DNA of 64,000 bases from the NCBI GenBank assembly GCA_023333565.1, contig JAJKFH010000227.1:558001-622000 (forward strand). Reading direction: 5' to 3'. How positions within the stretch are numbered: the first letter of the stretch is position 1; each line of letters starts with the position of its first letter. Below the pieces are notes generated by a model. That model was not told where the DNA came from. It did not search any database and was given only the letters and a program-made list of their open reading frames with translations. The stretch is from Puffinus mauretanicus (lineage: Eukaryota; Chordata; Aves; Procellariiformes; Procellariidae). The translations under genes were made by a program, and so were the position numbers. Positions 52,485-64,000 of the stretch are shown here, piece by piece.

Positions 52485-52750
52485 CTAGAGAGGGTGTGTG
52501 AATCTGTAGGATTTACATGTCCCGCTGTGAATATGAAGGTCGCGTGGGGAAGTGTTATGATCTTGGATCACAGAGCTGCTTTTCTGCCATTTGCACAGTG
52601 GATGCAAGGAGCAGGTGGTGCCCTTTGCTTGCGCTGTGCTCCTTACCCGTGTAACGCATGTGGGACTCGAGCACTGCTGCACTGGCGCACCTCGGAAGCA
52701 GATGCTGCGGCTGTTTGTCAGCGCTGAGCAATGCTGTGGCACAGCCTAGG
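52485..52750. other. CpG-richer segment upstream of KCNG4
   Basis: The segment holds roughly ten CpGs (GGTCGCGTGGGG, CTTGCGCTGTG, ACTCGAGC, CTGGCGCACCTCGG, TGCGGCTG, CAGCGCTGAG). It is GC-richer than its surroundings and lies 1.2-1.5 kb upstream of the predicted KCNG4 leader exon. Overlapping frames on both strands are short and unrecognised. It may be a distal promoter or enhancer. Confidence 0.3.
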
Positions 52751-54604
52751 ACGGGAAGCCTTTGCTAATTGGACTTTTTGGCACGTCTCTTGGCCCACGT
52801 GGTGCCCAGAAGATTAACTTCTTATCAGGCTTCACCACTGGGGTTTTCACTCAAGTCCTAATTATGCCATCCACAAAGAAAGACCAGATAGGTGCCTGAA
52901 GGCAACTGAGTTCTGGGAGCATAGCTCAAAATCACTTAAATCCTACCACCTTTGTGCAAGGTGCAGTTTGCTCTGCCTATCAGTCTTTCTTATGGATTAT
53001 TTTTGCAAAGAAAAAGCAAACCTATTCTAATTAACTTTGGATGGATTGTTTCACAAAAGGATAAAACCAATTTGCATTTCCTTCTTACCTTGTGAAGCCC
53101 TTGTGTGGTGTTGTTAAAGGTTGTATTTCTGAAACCAGCTGACAAGAAGGTGGATAAATCCAAAACAATGAGTAAATATTGTACATAATTGAGTAATTTG
53201 AGTGTTATACTTATTTATCAAGAAATACATATATTTTAATTTTTAGGACTTCACTTCCAGTACTGGGTACTCTAATATTTGCTCTATTGGTTATCTGCAG
53301 CTGTGTCTGTAGCTAAATCAGGACCTCATTGCCGGCTAGAACCATACCAGTATCTGTCAGTCAGTCCTTAAGCGTCATCTGTCTTCATAAATGAGACAGA
53401 GAAAGAATAGAAATATTTTTATCTGAATTTTATTAACAGAAGATGAAGGCACAAAAAAGAGAAATGCTTTATTTGGTGTCTGAGGAAGCCAGGCCCTGAA
53501 CCCAGCTCTGAAGGCCTTAAACGTGTAACTTATCCCCAAAGCTGCCCTTCCACCCTGGCCAGTCTCTGTCTTCTGCTCTCCTGGACCTTACTGCCATCTC
53601 TGTATGAGATCCTCCTTAGTAGTGGAGTATCTGAAACCATTAATGCTGACGCCACAACATCGAAATCTCTCCCCAGGTGGGAAAGGCATATTCCTGGCTC
53701 AATTCTATCCTCTGCTGACTTGTTTTTTCACTTTTTTTTTTGTTTTTCATAACTACTGCTGTAGTTTTCCTGTTAAATTCCCTTTGGATTTGCCCTATTC
53801 AATATGAAGCTCATCATAATCTTTATTTTCTTTTTCTGTTCTCTATTTCCCTTACAGTTTCTGGAATTGCTCTCTCCTTACTCCTTAGCCATCTGGTTGT
53901 ATCAGCTTCTTTTACATGCCCTTTATGCCTTAAATGCAGTTTCCATATGCTTCATTTATTTGTTGACATGAATGACATTCCTGTCTCCTCCCTGTTGTTT
54001 CCCCCACTTTTGTTTTGCCATTCTACTGTATTCTACTGCCTCTCGCATCGCCTTGGTACAACAAGGGCAACATGCTACTGCTGAGAAGAAAGCTGAGCAG
54101 AAGAGGTGGTTCTTACCCAGATGGCTCCAGGGACAAGGCAATTGCACGCTGTTGTACAGCGCTCTCAGCTGGACTAAGCCTAGCCCTATGTACACCAAGG
54201 TTAAAGCCTCAATCTAGGCTCTGTGGTAATTCATAGTGTAACTCTTACTGAATTCAAATTCAAACAGACACAGCAGAGATTTACTAGGCTGGCTTGAAAC
54301 CTTGTGGGTGTGATGGTGCAGTTGTCATCATGTCCCTGTGACCTGCACAGGAGAATCTAGTAGGAGACATCCATTACGGTGAGCAGATTTTTCGTACATA
54401 GTTCAATAATGAAATCATTCACAGGACTAGTATTTAGGTATCGATAATAGTTAAATGCTGCAGAAAATGGGAAAGCCAGCGACGTTCATTGTCACTTGCT
54501 TACCTGTGATTTCATCTCCTGTGCTTTGTTCTCTGCAATTATGCCGGAATCCTGTATCAAGCAGCAGATACATACAGAATATAGATATACAGAAGCATGC
54601 ACTT

Positions 54605-54720
54605 TTTTCACAAAGCACATAATAAAACTGTGGAATTTATTGGCACATGATGTTGTGGTAGCCAAAAGTGTAAAGCATTCAGAAAAGGACTGAGCAAATT
54701 TATGCAAGGAAGGTCCACCA
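54605..54720 (+). mobile_element. CR1/L3-like LINE fragment
   Basis: AACTGTGGAATTTATTGGCA, then TGTTGTGGTAGCCAAAAGTG, then GCATTCAGAAAAGGACTGAG and AAATTTATG align in order with a common sauropsid LINE block (CTGTGGAACTCATTGCCA ... ATTGTxGAGGCCAAxAG ... GGATTCAAAAAAGGATTxGACATTTATATGG). It is degenerate and has no coding capacity. Confidence 0.6.
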
Positions 54721-57390
54721 GGTAGATCCAAGGTCTGGCACGGAAAGTCAGTAACCTGTTATTTCTGGGCAGCAGGGAAATATTTTACCACAATACATAT
54801 GCTTGCCCTGTTTTGTTTTTTCTTACATTTTTAATAGATGATGTACACGGGGGCTGCACAGACCCTGGTGTGACCCTGTGGAGATGTTCTTACGCTACGA
54901 AACCTGAGGAGGGTGGCCTGGACTCTACTAGTTTGGTCATGCATTTCTGGGTTGATCATGCACTACTTACCTGACAGTATTTCTCTGTCAGAACAGCAAA
55001 AAAGAGCTGAAGACAAAACTCTGATTCTATATGTATGTGCATATATATATTCAAGACTAATGATGTCTGAATATAATGGGCAATCTCACAAAGGGGTAGA
55101 CTGTACACTCTGAAATTGTACGTGCTTGCAGGCCTTCCAATCATTCTGCAGGGAGCAGGCATGTAATTTAATAAAGGCACTGTTGTCAGTCATCTTCCTT
55201 CCTTCCCAACTGGGCTTTTTGTAACGCTTAAATATAATACAAAGATAATTACTTTGCTTGGCATCTATAACAGAAGACGCATTTCAGGCTTTTAAAGTCA
55301 GAGAGAAAACAAAAGTGTAAATCAAAATAATTATTTAAGGAAATATGAATGCACTGAAAAAGAGGAGAAAAAATAAGAAAGAATGAAATTCATTTTAAAA
55401 ACCTGTACTGTCTTCATTCATTGGCTTAGAAATTAGCCCAGTGCTGAATCTTCAGTTGGTGCAATTTCATCACAAAATTATTGGATGTTGTTTCTTTTAT
55501 CAATTGAGTATACAGCCTTTTGTCTGTGAGGGCTGATTCTTCTCTAAGCCTCAGCCAGTGTATAGACCTGGCCTTTCCCAGGTTCTTTATGTTTGTGCCA
55601 TGTGAACTCTTATGATAAATAAAATAATTTTTCATTTATTTGCAAATAATTGACATAGGATTGAAAAGAGCATTTTAACATTCAAAAATTAGTTTAAATG
55701 CTTCCATTGTGTTCACAGGTGGTTAACACTTCTGGAAGTAATTGGATTTAGATAGCCTTGTTACATGGAAATTCAACATCTTTTCAGATCCTTGAATTAC
55801 TCGTTGGGCATAAAGAATAGCTTAGCCTTCTTTTCTTAGTTTAATTATGACATTACACATTGCAAGGTAAACTTTCAGGATTTATGCCAACATTTTATTC
55901 AGTCCAGCAATGTTAGCTTCATGTTCCTGTTTATTTCCTCATAATTTGTCTTTATGGAGCAATAGAAATACCCTTTCTTGCCAAATGCCTAGTTTGTATG
56001 GATAATTAAATTGACAGTAAAGGGCTAGATTCACCTCTTCATTATTCAAGTCTTACTGAGTTGCAGCATTATTGATTCCAGCAGAATAATGCTGCAATCG
56101 CCCAGGAATACGTGGTAAATCAGGCAATGGGTACCCTTGATTTGTTAAGCACTTTTATAATATATTGCTAGTTCATCCCAGCCCTTAGAAACCCCAGCCG
56201 TGATCCATGCTGCTGTTGTGCCACAAACTGTCTTGGAAAATTGAGTCACATATTGTTGGCAGTGTTTTATTCCTTATTTCCATCCTTGTCTTTGTAACAG
56301 TTGTTTCTTTTTTCTCTGTCAAATTTGATGAAAGCCAAAAGGGGCCACTTCTCATTAGGCGAAATAACACTAAAACAAATGAACTATTCGGAGCATTTCT
56401 TTGCTATGTCAATGTAAAATAAGGTTCGCGATATGTAATGCACAAATTTCTGTGTCCTTTCACTCTTCTCCATGCATGAGGCTGAACCTAGGAATTAACT
56501 TCAGATAAGTTTCCCAAAGTTTTCTGTGCTCATTTCCTCTGGACTGTCTAGAAAATTATAGCTGTTAGTGGACAGTACCCAAGGAAACGAATTTCAAATG
56601 GATAATCATTCCTATGTCGATCCAAATGAATTTTGCATAAGGGCTGAATCACTTAGGTTTAAAAGGTATTAGGGGATTAAAACGTTGTGTGCCATGGGCA
56701 GAGGAAACAGAGAGCTGAGTGCCATGGCTTAGAGCTGAGAGCTATTATCTCTCCACATAGCAAGAGACCGATTAAGTGAGATACGCCCAGGTAATGCGAG
56801 AGTCATGCTTTAGAGGAAGACAATCTCAAATCTTTCATAAACTGATCTGGAGAGTAATTCCCTCCTGACTGCAGTTCTGGTGATCAGTCTCACCCTGCGC
56901 ACCACGTACAAGTTGAGCATTTGAGGGAGAAGTTTTTCTACCACCTCTGAGCGCTGGTCCATTCGGAGGTGCCAAAACTTTTTATGGGAAACACGTGCAA
57001 CTTCCCTTCCTAACCAAAGGGCACAACTGTCTAACTGCATGCACATCAGGAAAAAAATCTGGTCAGCATTTTTGACCTCACTGAGAGCCTAGCAACTGAG
57101 GGAATTAAAACAGAGTCCCCGGTGATAATTAGCATGAGACTGTTGCTGATAAATGGAAGTTTTCTTCAAGAGTACAAACTTCTGTTTTCTCTCTTACTCT
57201 GCAGGCAGATTTGGACTGTGCACGTTGATGTTTCTGTCAAAGTTGAAAATATCTTGACAATGTAAAACCGTTGGTGAGATAAAAATTGGAAATTATATAA
57301 ATATTTTTCTTATCAAGTGCTTTTCATTTCAAAATTCCAAAGCATTTATGAATCACAGTGTTTTCATGACTGGTATTAAAAGAGTCATTC

Positions 57391-57448
57391 CAGTGATCCA
57401 CCTCAGGATCACTGAAATACCAGAAATACCCAATATATAGTATTGGGT
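57391..57448. repeat. Two adjacent perfect inverted repeats (hairpins)
   Basis: Hairpin one pairs CAGTGATCC (57391-57399) with GGATCACTG (57406-57414) across a 6-base loop. Hairpin two pairs ACCCAATA (57428-57435) with TATTGGGT (57441-57448) across a 5-base loop. They are 13 bases apart. No gene or known element is recognised here. Confidence 0.75.
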
Positions 57449-57969
57449 ACAGCTACACACATAAAACTTCTACTATTTCTGAAGACCCTCTAAAACCCAA
57501 TATTTGACTGCCATTTGAGTGTCTGGGTTTGGGTTTTTTTACCATTTTCATGCATTTCTACAGTTGGTAACAAGAGACCTGATTAAGAAAGAGAAAGCTT
57601 TGCTTCAAAGAGAAGCTATCTGAAGGGTATCTGCACAGGGATAGCTGACAGAAATTGTAGCTGTGCCACCATGCGTTAGGGAAAAATAACCCCCATTTCA
57701 GAATTTGAAGAGGGAAATGGGCAAAAGAAGGCGTTGCGAATTTGCTAGGAAGAAAAACTGAAGAAACATTTAAACAGGTGCTTCAAGTAGCAAGAACACT
57801 GTTGTTACGTGCTGAGGAGAATGCTCACTTGGGGGCTATGTGTGTCTGTAAGTAGCATTGATTTTGGAGATCCCAGGGTAGTGGGTATCTATCTGTATAC
57901 ATAGACACACACCTGACTTACTGTGCCCGCTAAAATGTCTGCCATCGGGTGATGGGGTATTGAAAGAGA

Positions 57970-58135
57970 ACAGGTAATATTGTGGTTACAATCCGGAAGT
58001 TCTTTATTTATCTTGTCACTGTAAAATTCTTTCTTTGTCATCCCAGGCATATCACTTAATATCTCTGTACCTTTGTTTCCTAGTCATAAATCAAATAAAT
58101 ATAACTACTGTGGTCTTGTAAGGAGAACTCTTTTT
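57970..58135 (+). mobile_element. MIR-like SINE
   Basis: The fragment starts with a B-box-like GTGGTTACAATCC. It continues CAGGCATATCACTTAATATC and TCTGTACCTTTGTTTCCTAG, then AAATATAACTACTGTGGTCT and TGTAAGGA. This follows the MIR core in order (GGCAAGTCACTTAACCTCT ... CTCAGTTTCCTCATC ... ATAATAxTACCTACCT ... GTGAGGA). It lies in the upstream flank of KCNG4. Confidence 0.7.
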
Positions 58136-61100
58136 ATAATACTAAGATATGACAGCAAGCTCCCATTCAGGGAGAAGGAGAGGAGGTATTAAAAGCTTGA
58201 TCTTCAACTAACTATGCTGGAGAAGACTGGTTTTTAATAGGTGGATAAGTTACTAGTAAGACTGATTATCTAAAGTTATGTAGCTCAAGAATAAAACACA
58301 GCAATGCTTTCAGTTTTCAAATAGAAGGCAGAAACAGTGTTAAAATTACCTTAGCTACTGTTGCCAGATTAAAATGTGAATTGCTAAGCAGGTGAGGTGG
58401 GTTTGAATACTGAATGTTGTTGATTTTTTTTTTTCCTGCTCCTGTTAGGATTTATTTCTCGAATCATTTAAAACTAGTGAAGGAAGGTCTGAGAATTTTT
58501 TTATAATTGTTACTGGTGAGATTGATTACCTCATCTTGTTTTTTCTAATACCATACTGTTCAAATGAATTACCATACAAATCTAGTTCTCTATTTATGAT
58601 GCATTAAATGTCAAAAAAAAAGAATCATTCTAATTATATTTCTTCCCAAGACTTGAGACCTTGTGTTAAAAAGCAATATACATAAAAGACATTGTTGTGC
58701 ATACAGTACCACCCAGTTGTTAAAAAGTATCCTTAAGCTCTTCTTAGTAACTTAGCTAGTTCCTCATTGAGATCTGTATCTATTTTAATCAATGAAATGT
58801 TAGCCTCATTCAGCCTAAAATACAAAGATATTATGATTTGATCATGCTAGTATGAAACTAGTAGAAAGAGACTATGTGCTTGCTTTGCAGTCTCTGCAAA
58901 GCCATCCTCATCCACTGAGCTCTGAATAACTACTTCACTTTTCCCTTTGAGAGGAAAGGAGAGAATTTTTCCTCCTTGTGCTGGTTCTGGGAGTTCCACC
59001 ACCTCCTTTGGGGACAACTGGACTGACACTGGACATTTTTTAAAAGCCCACCATCAGGGGAGAAACGAAGCTCTTCCCTTGAAGCCCCTCGTCAGACCCA
59101 TTTTTCAATCCATCTGACAACAACTACTCTTTGCAGGTTCATATTTCACAAGTGAATTAAGAGCTGCAGACCCATTTTCAAAAGTAAGCCCTTGGTTTGC
59201 ACTTCCCTCCCTACAAACTCTTTCCCCGTTTGTTTGAAAATCCGCATCAGCAACCCAGGGACAGACGGGCCTGCAAGGCTTCAGCAGGGAGAAGCCTCAG
59301 TACTGCAAAACCTAAAGGATTGCTCAGGTTCCTGTCCTGCTGTCAATAGGTAAGTGTTTTCCGCTTTTCCCTGATCTCTGGCTGCTTTTTCAGCCCTTCA
59401 TATAGAGGAACTTTTGGATTGCTTTAAGGTACACTAGAGAGCTGGCTTGGCATGCAGTGGCACGAGGATTAGGAAGGTACAGGTGCCCCTTGTGAGCTTC
59501 CCTGATCGCAGCTGACGTTCTGGGCCATTACCCTTTGCAAACTGATCGCTCTGTTCTCAATCTGTATTCCCTACCTCCTCCTAGCCTACAAAGTCAGGAG
59601 GACTTATCAGCTGCGAGTGCTGAAATACCGGAGGGGAAAAATAATCAGAAAGTGTTTCATTCGCTGTAATCTTAATATTATCAGCATACTGATTCGGAAG
59701 AGGTGTGACTCTGAGTGGCTGGGCAATAAATGGATATGTGATTCACATTTATGACCCAGCTTTTGTTGTAAACACTACAAAGATGCATTAATTAATGATA
59801 AAATCAAGGGAAATGTCTGGCAGGATAGACAGAGAGACAGAGACGGAGCTAGAGAGATTAGAGAAAATGGTAGGCATTAATAAAATTAGGCAGAACCTGG
59901 GGAAAAACAGACTAATATGCCCACTATGGGGGACTAATCTGAAGGAAAACAGCCATAAAGTAGGAAGAGAGATGAGTGCAATGAAAATCGAGTGTCTGGA
60001 AAGCAGAAATGCTGTTTGGTTTTATAATATGATGGGGTAGCATAAAGCAAAACATAAAATTGCTCCATTCATGTAGTCCCTCCACCAAACTAATCAAAAG
60101 ATGCTTGTAGAGAGATTTAAAAAGATGATGCTATGGATCATGGATTAAATGGAGGTAGTGTTATGTTTTCAGTTCCTGTGGCTTTGGATTTCATTGTTTG
60201 AAAAAGATTTGCAGAATTTGAAAGGAGTGAGGCTGGCAAAGTCATTTAAAGACATTGAAAGTTTTGTCTTATGAAAAAAAGGCAAAAAAAAAAAAGAAAA
60301 TAAGAACTTAAAAGATTATCAGTGACATGACAACCATCCTCGGTTGTTGAATGGGTGTCAACATGAAGCGAAATACTGCTTTGAATGATTCAGGTAGACA
60401 CACAATTTCAGTCTGAGTGCTTGGGCTAGACAATAGAAAATGTCTTAAAAAGGTCACTTAGGCTCCTGAAGGGAGGGCAGCTTTTCCAGTGAAGCGGCTC
60501 TTCTACCCAGAAGTTTTGTCCTGCCAGAAGGTGTTAGCAGCCAGTGGCTGGTCTGGATGAGTGCAAGCCCTTGGTGTAAGCAGGAGAGAATGTTGTTTGA
60601 GAGAATGATTTTTTTACCCTTGGGTCAAGTAAGGGCAAGATACACAGCTGTAAACTGTAAAAGTAATGGTCCTGAAGGGCTGGTCAGACAGACAGGAGGC
60701 ACTGGGAAATGCCAGTATCCCCCAGTCCTTCACTGAGGTGCCTCCTGAAGCTGTGACGAGAGGATGTAAAAGCTGGCGGCACGTGTTGGGCACTGTTGGG
60801 TATTCCCCCAGTATTGGACCTCCCCACGCTGCGGAGAGGTAAGCTGATGGGAACTCAAACCCTACTCTCTATTAAGCAGTACAAACACAGTCAGAGCATT
60901 TTCACATTCACTGCTCTCATTTGTGCTTTGAAACCTCTTACGTAGAGCTTAAATGACAGATACTCCTGTTTCTGCAGCGCTTTCTTCCTAGTCCCTTTCA
61001 ATAATTCATATTCATCTACACCTCATTCCTGTGCTCCTTTTCATTGCTCCTTTGATAATTAAACAACAGGACATGAAAGGTATATGAGATGCTGAGATAT

Positions 61101-64000
61101 TACCGTGGCTCAAAATACACCTGCTGTTTGAGTGAAGTAACTTAATTACCACTTGGTCTCTTATTGCTTGCTTGGGAAATAACCAGGCAGTTGTGTTGCA
61201 TATAAATGTATGGCAGCAAGCGAGAGAGAACGGAGAATTTGAAGGCTCGTTGTGGCTGTAATATTTCTTCATGTATTGAAGTCAGAATTCCTGTAGTTCA
61301 TTTTAACCGTTTCACATGGAAAAACACAATAAACATGTCTCCATGCACCCCTTTTCTTGAGGAAAGCAGAAACTGTCATCATATTTAGTTGAAGTGGTTT
61401 TACCCTCAGTAAAAATTCCTTGGTTTAGACATGGGCTACAGAAACTTTAAGTCCCTGGTAATTTTACATTAGTGCATACATTTTGTTCACAGACTGTGCC
61501 CAGGACAAATTCTGTCTCCAAGATGTGGCTGTTTAGAACTTCCCTTTTTAACAGTGTTGTAGAAGGACTTAAGTAAATGGCAGCACTTGCATAGATCCAT
61601 CTCACTTAACGAAGGAGACTAATTTGAGATGTATTCTTTTCAGGCTATTTATTTGGATAGCAGAAAACAAGAAAGTACTTAGAGGGTGATAAAGATCTCA
61701 GAAAGGCTGACTCTCTCCTGTTGCTTGTCCTTCTCTGCTGGGTATATAGCTGGCCAAAAGGGACTGTCTTTCAACCTTAACGATCTCAATTAGATAACTA
61801 AACTCAAGGGATGAGTCCAGGCTTTGTGCATGGGTGTCGATTTTCCTTCTAGCGATATTTAATCTGCTGAAGGGATTAGAAATATGAAAAGATTTTTATT
61901 AGAATGAAATAACCCAAACTTGTAAAGTAATACAGGCAGCAGAAGTATCAGTAAGCTTTCTCTAATATCACTTTTGATGGGCTCCTTCAACTCCCTGGTT
62001 TTTAATCATGTACCTAATGAGTTTTCATAACCCTCCACACTCTGATTGCTGCTGTGGTGTGTTGGTGCTGCCATTTTGTACTAATACTGCAGTAATTGTC
62101 CTTTTCAGAGGAACTTTCACCAGCCTGTTTTCCTCTCGGGAGTCATCTCGGTGTATCGGTCCACGTTGATGGAACCAGGCGATATAGTGCATCTTTCTAC
62201 TCATTAGGTGACAGCATAGTGTGTTATTGCTTGTATTCTCCACTGAGCCCTGCTGACCATATGCTACTGCAAAAGCTTGTAAAACCAATGCAGATACTTA
62301 CTCCTTTCATCTGTAAATGCATCAGCAGATAAAACCAGGGAGAGTACTTGAGGTGATGTGATGTAAACACAAGATTAGCAGAGGGCATCGGTTGAAAGCA
62401 CAGTCTACTCTGACTAAGGAAAAAATTGTACTGCTTTACTCAGCACCTCCGATTCCCTACTTGAACTCGGAGGCAGAACTGCTGCTGGGACTGACGATGC
62501 TGCTCTCCTCCAGCTGTGGGGATGCAATCCTGCCAGCAGAAAAGCAGCTAAATCATCTTCCTTTCTGTGCATTGTCAACAGAATTGGTCACTGAGTTCAG
62601 GCAGAGTGATGAACAAGAGCTATAAGGGACCCAAGGGCACAGAGGGCATGGCTGGGACTGCGAGTTCTTTGTTACCGGTGATATGAGAAAGAAAAAACTA
62701 AAGCTGATTGGAAAAAACGAAAGTGGTATGATGTTCTCCTGGTTTTAGGATGAGATCTTAATTTTAAGAAATAGCTTTGTGAAGCTTCATATTCCAACAT
62801 ATTTTGGCTGACTGCAGGGTTTTGGAAGGACTAGTAGATTCCAGATTCACATTCTGGTAGTGCTGATAATTATTTTACTGTTACAGAAGTGTTATTATGT
62901 TCATGTAAACTGATATTATCTCGTAATTTATATTGCAACTCAAAGGAAGAAGTGTTTCAGGGTATTGGAATACAACCACCTCTGTAACGCGCTACTTTGC
63001 TACTTTCTGTGATGTTTTTGCTATATTATGGCTCTATGATTTCCACCAAAAAACAATGTTTTGTTACATGAATTTTGCCTAGAAACCAATGCTGGGTCTC
63101 TGGTATCTGAGACAAGATTGTTTTTGCTATTATTTGGTCATTAGTAGTGTTGCAGTAGAGCTTAAGAATCCAAGGAATAGACTCGAACACCCTCTTGTTT
63201 GGTAAAAACACAGGACAAACAGATGGTTGTTGTCTCGGAAAGCTCACCCTTGAAATAGACGCAACAGACTAAGCCAGGCACTGTGGGTTTGTTTGGACTT
63301 CAGTATCGTGTGAAAACATTTACCATTTCCAAGGCAAAATTGGGTCTCCGGTTTCACTGAGAGACTCTTGAGTAAATTCCCATAATAGTCATTAACTGGC
63401 CAATTACCTGATACATATAATTTAAGGGCCAAATCCTTTTGCCTCTGTCCCAGGATTATTCTGTTCATTTCAGTCCTGCTGGATGCTGTCCTGGTAATTG
63501 TGAGTAGAGAATGTTCATATGGACATGACAAGCGAAATCTGTCAGCACTTGTTCGAGAAAAAGAAGGACCATATGTTTTCAGGCCAAGGCTAAAGCTGAA
63601 TGTTTTAGACTACAGTAAAATAATGCTGAGCTGTAGATCATATGCAAAAAAGTCTGCAGAGAAGAAGTGTTAGTATCATTCGTATCTTCAACTTTAAATT
63701 CACTTCAGGCAGTAAAAGAGTCTTTGGCTGGTATTAGCACATCTTAAGCTAATGAGTCCTTTGAATTTTAGTGCCTTCCAGAATCTGTCCAGAATGGACG
63801 TAGTTGGCTAGTGGTTATATGTTTGAACTTCATCCTTTAATAATAAATTCCACTGATAATTCTTTGCTTTTCTGCAGCTTTGTTCTGTTAGATTCACACC
63901 ATGTATCTCCCCTAGGGTGTCTTTATAGTAAGAGCAGATTGCAGTTATATAGTCAGAAGCTACACACCTTAATAAAAGATGGAGTAGTCTTCAAAATACC

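Larger units (their letters stand above)
51521..64000. other. Upstream flank of KCNG4, no second gene recognised
   Basis: The flank contains the purine tract, the CpG-richer segment, one LINE fragment, the hairpin pair and one MIR-like SINE. A poly-A-rich stretch occurs at 60274-60300. No exon of WFDC1, the expected upstream neighbour in mammals, was recognised; its cysteine-rich WAP domain should be distinctive. Open frames here are short and unrecognised. Confidence 0.5.

Noticed and set aside
58380..58412. Possible tRNA B-box (GGTTTGAATAC)
   Set aside because: No matching A-box, acceptor stem or cloverleaf could be found around it.

Overview
This window is vertebrate nuclear DNA, most likely from a bird or another sauropsid. 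The evidence is one recognisable multi-exon vertebrate gene, long AT-rich non-coding stretches, decayed CR1-type LINE ends (two with the ATTCTATGA-type 3' tail seen in avian CR1), and old MIR/CORE-SINE fragments. No prokaryotic operon structure, no viral gene and no CRISPR array is visible. The species cannot be named from the sequence.

The only protein-coding gene I can support is KCNG4 (Kv6.4), an electrically silent voltage-gated potassium-channel subunit, on the minus strand. Coding exon 1 (49611-50360) encodes the N-terminus, the T1 tetramerisation domain and S1. Coding exon 2 (32471-33256) encodes S2 to the C-terminus. They are joined across a phase-0 intron of 16,354 bp with a consensus donor (GTAAGT) and acceptor (CAG). 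The spliced product is 511 residues, close to my recollection of about 519 for human KCNG4. A strong acceptor at 50411/50410 and a perfect donor at 51295/51294 suggest a further 5' non-coding exon and an 884-bp 5'-UTR intron. This would put the promoter near 51.3-51.8 kb, beside a pyrimidine tract and a purine tract.

Layout: 1-32254 lies downstream of the gene and has no supportable coding exon, only old repeat fragments, small tandem duplications and a CpG-dense patch near 31.0-31.2 kb. Positions 32255-51295 are the gene (3' UTR, exon 2, long intron, exon 1, 5'-UTR intron, proposed leader exon). Positions 51300-64000 hold the upstream flank: the putative promoter, CpG-richer DNA at 52.5-52.75 kb, a CR1-like fragment, paired hairpins and a MIR-like SINE. 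I looked for neighbours known from the mammalian locus (WFDC1 upstream, ADAD2/TAF1C downstream) and recognised none of their exons.

I found no previously undescribed biological system. The most useful observations concern KCNG4: a seven-codon in-frame upstream ORF, a tyrosine in the S4 arginine ladder, loss of the second proline of the S6 PXP hinge, loss of the histidine of the T1 zinc motif, and a potential N-glycosylation sequon in the pore turret.
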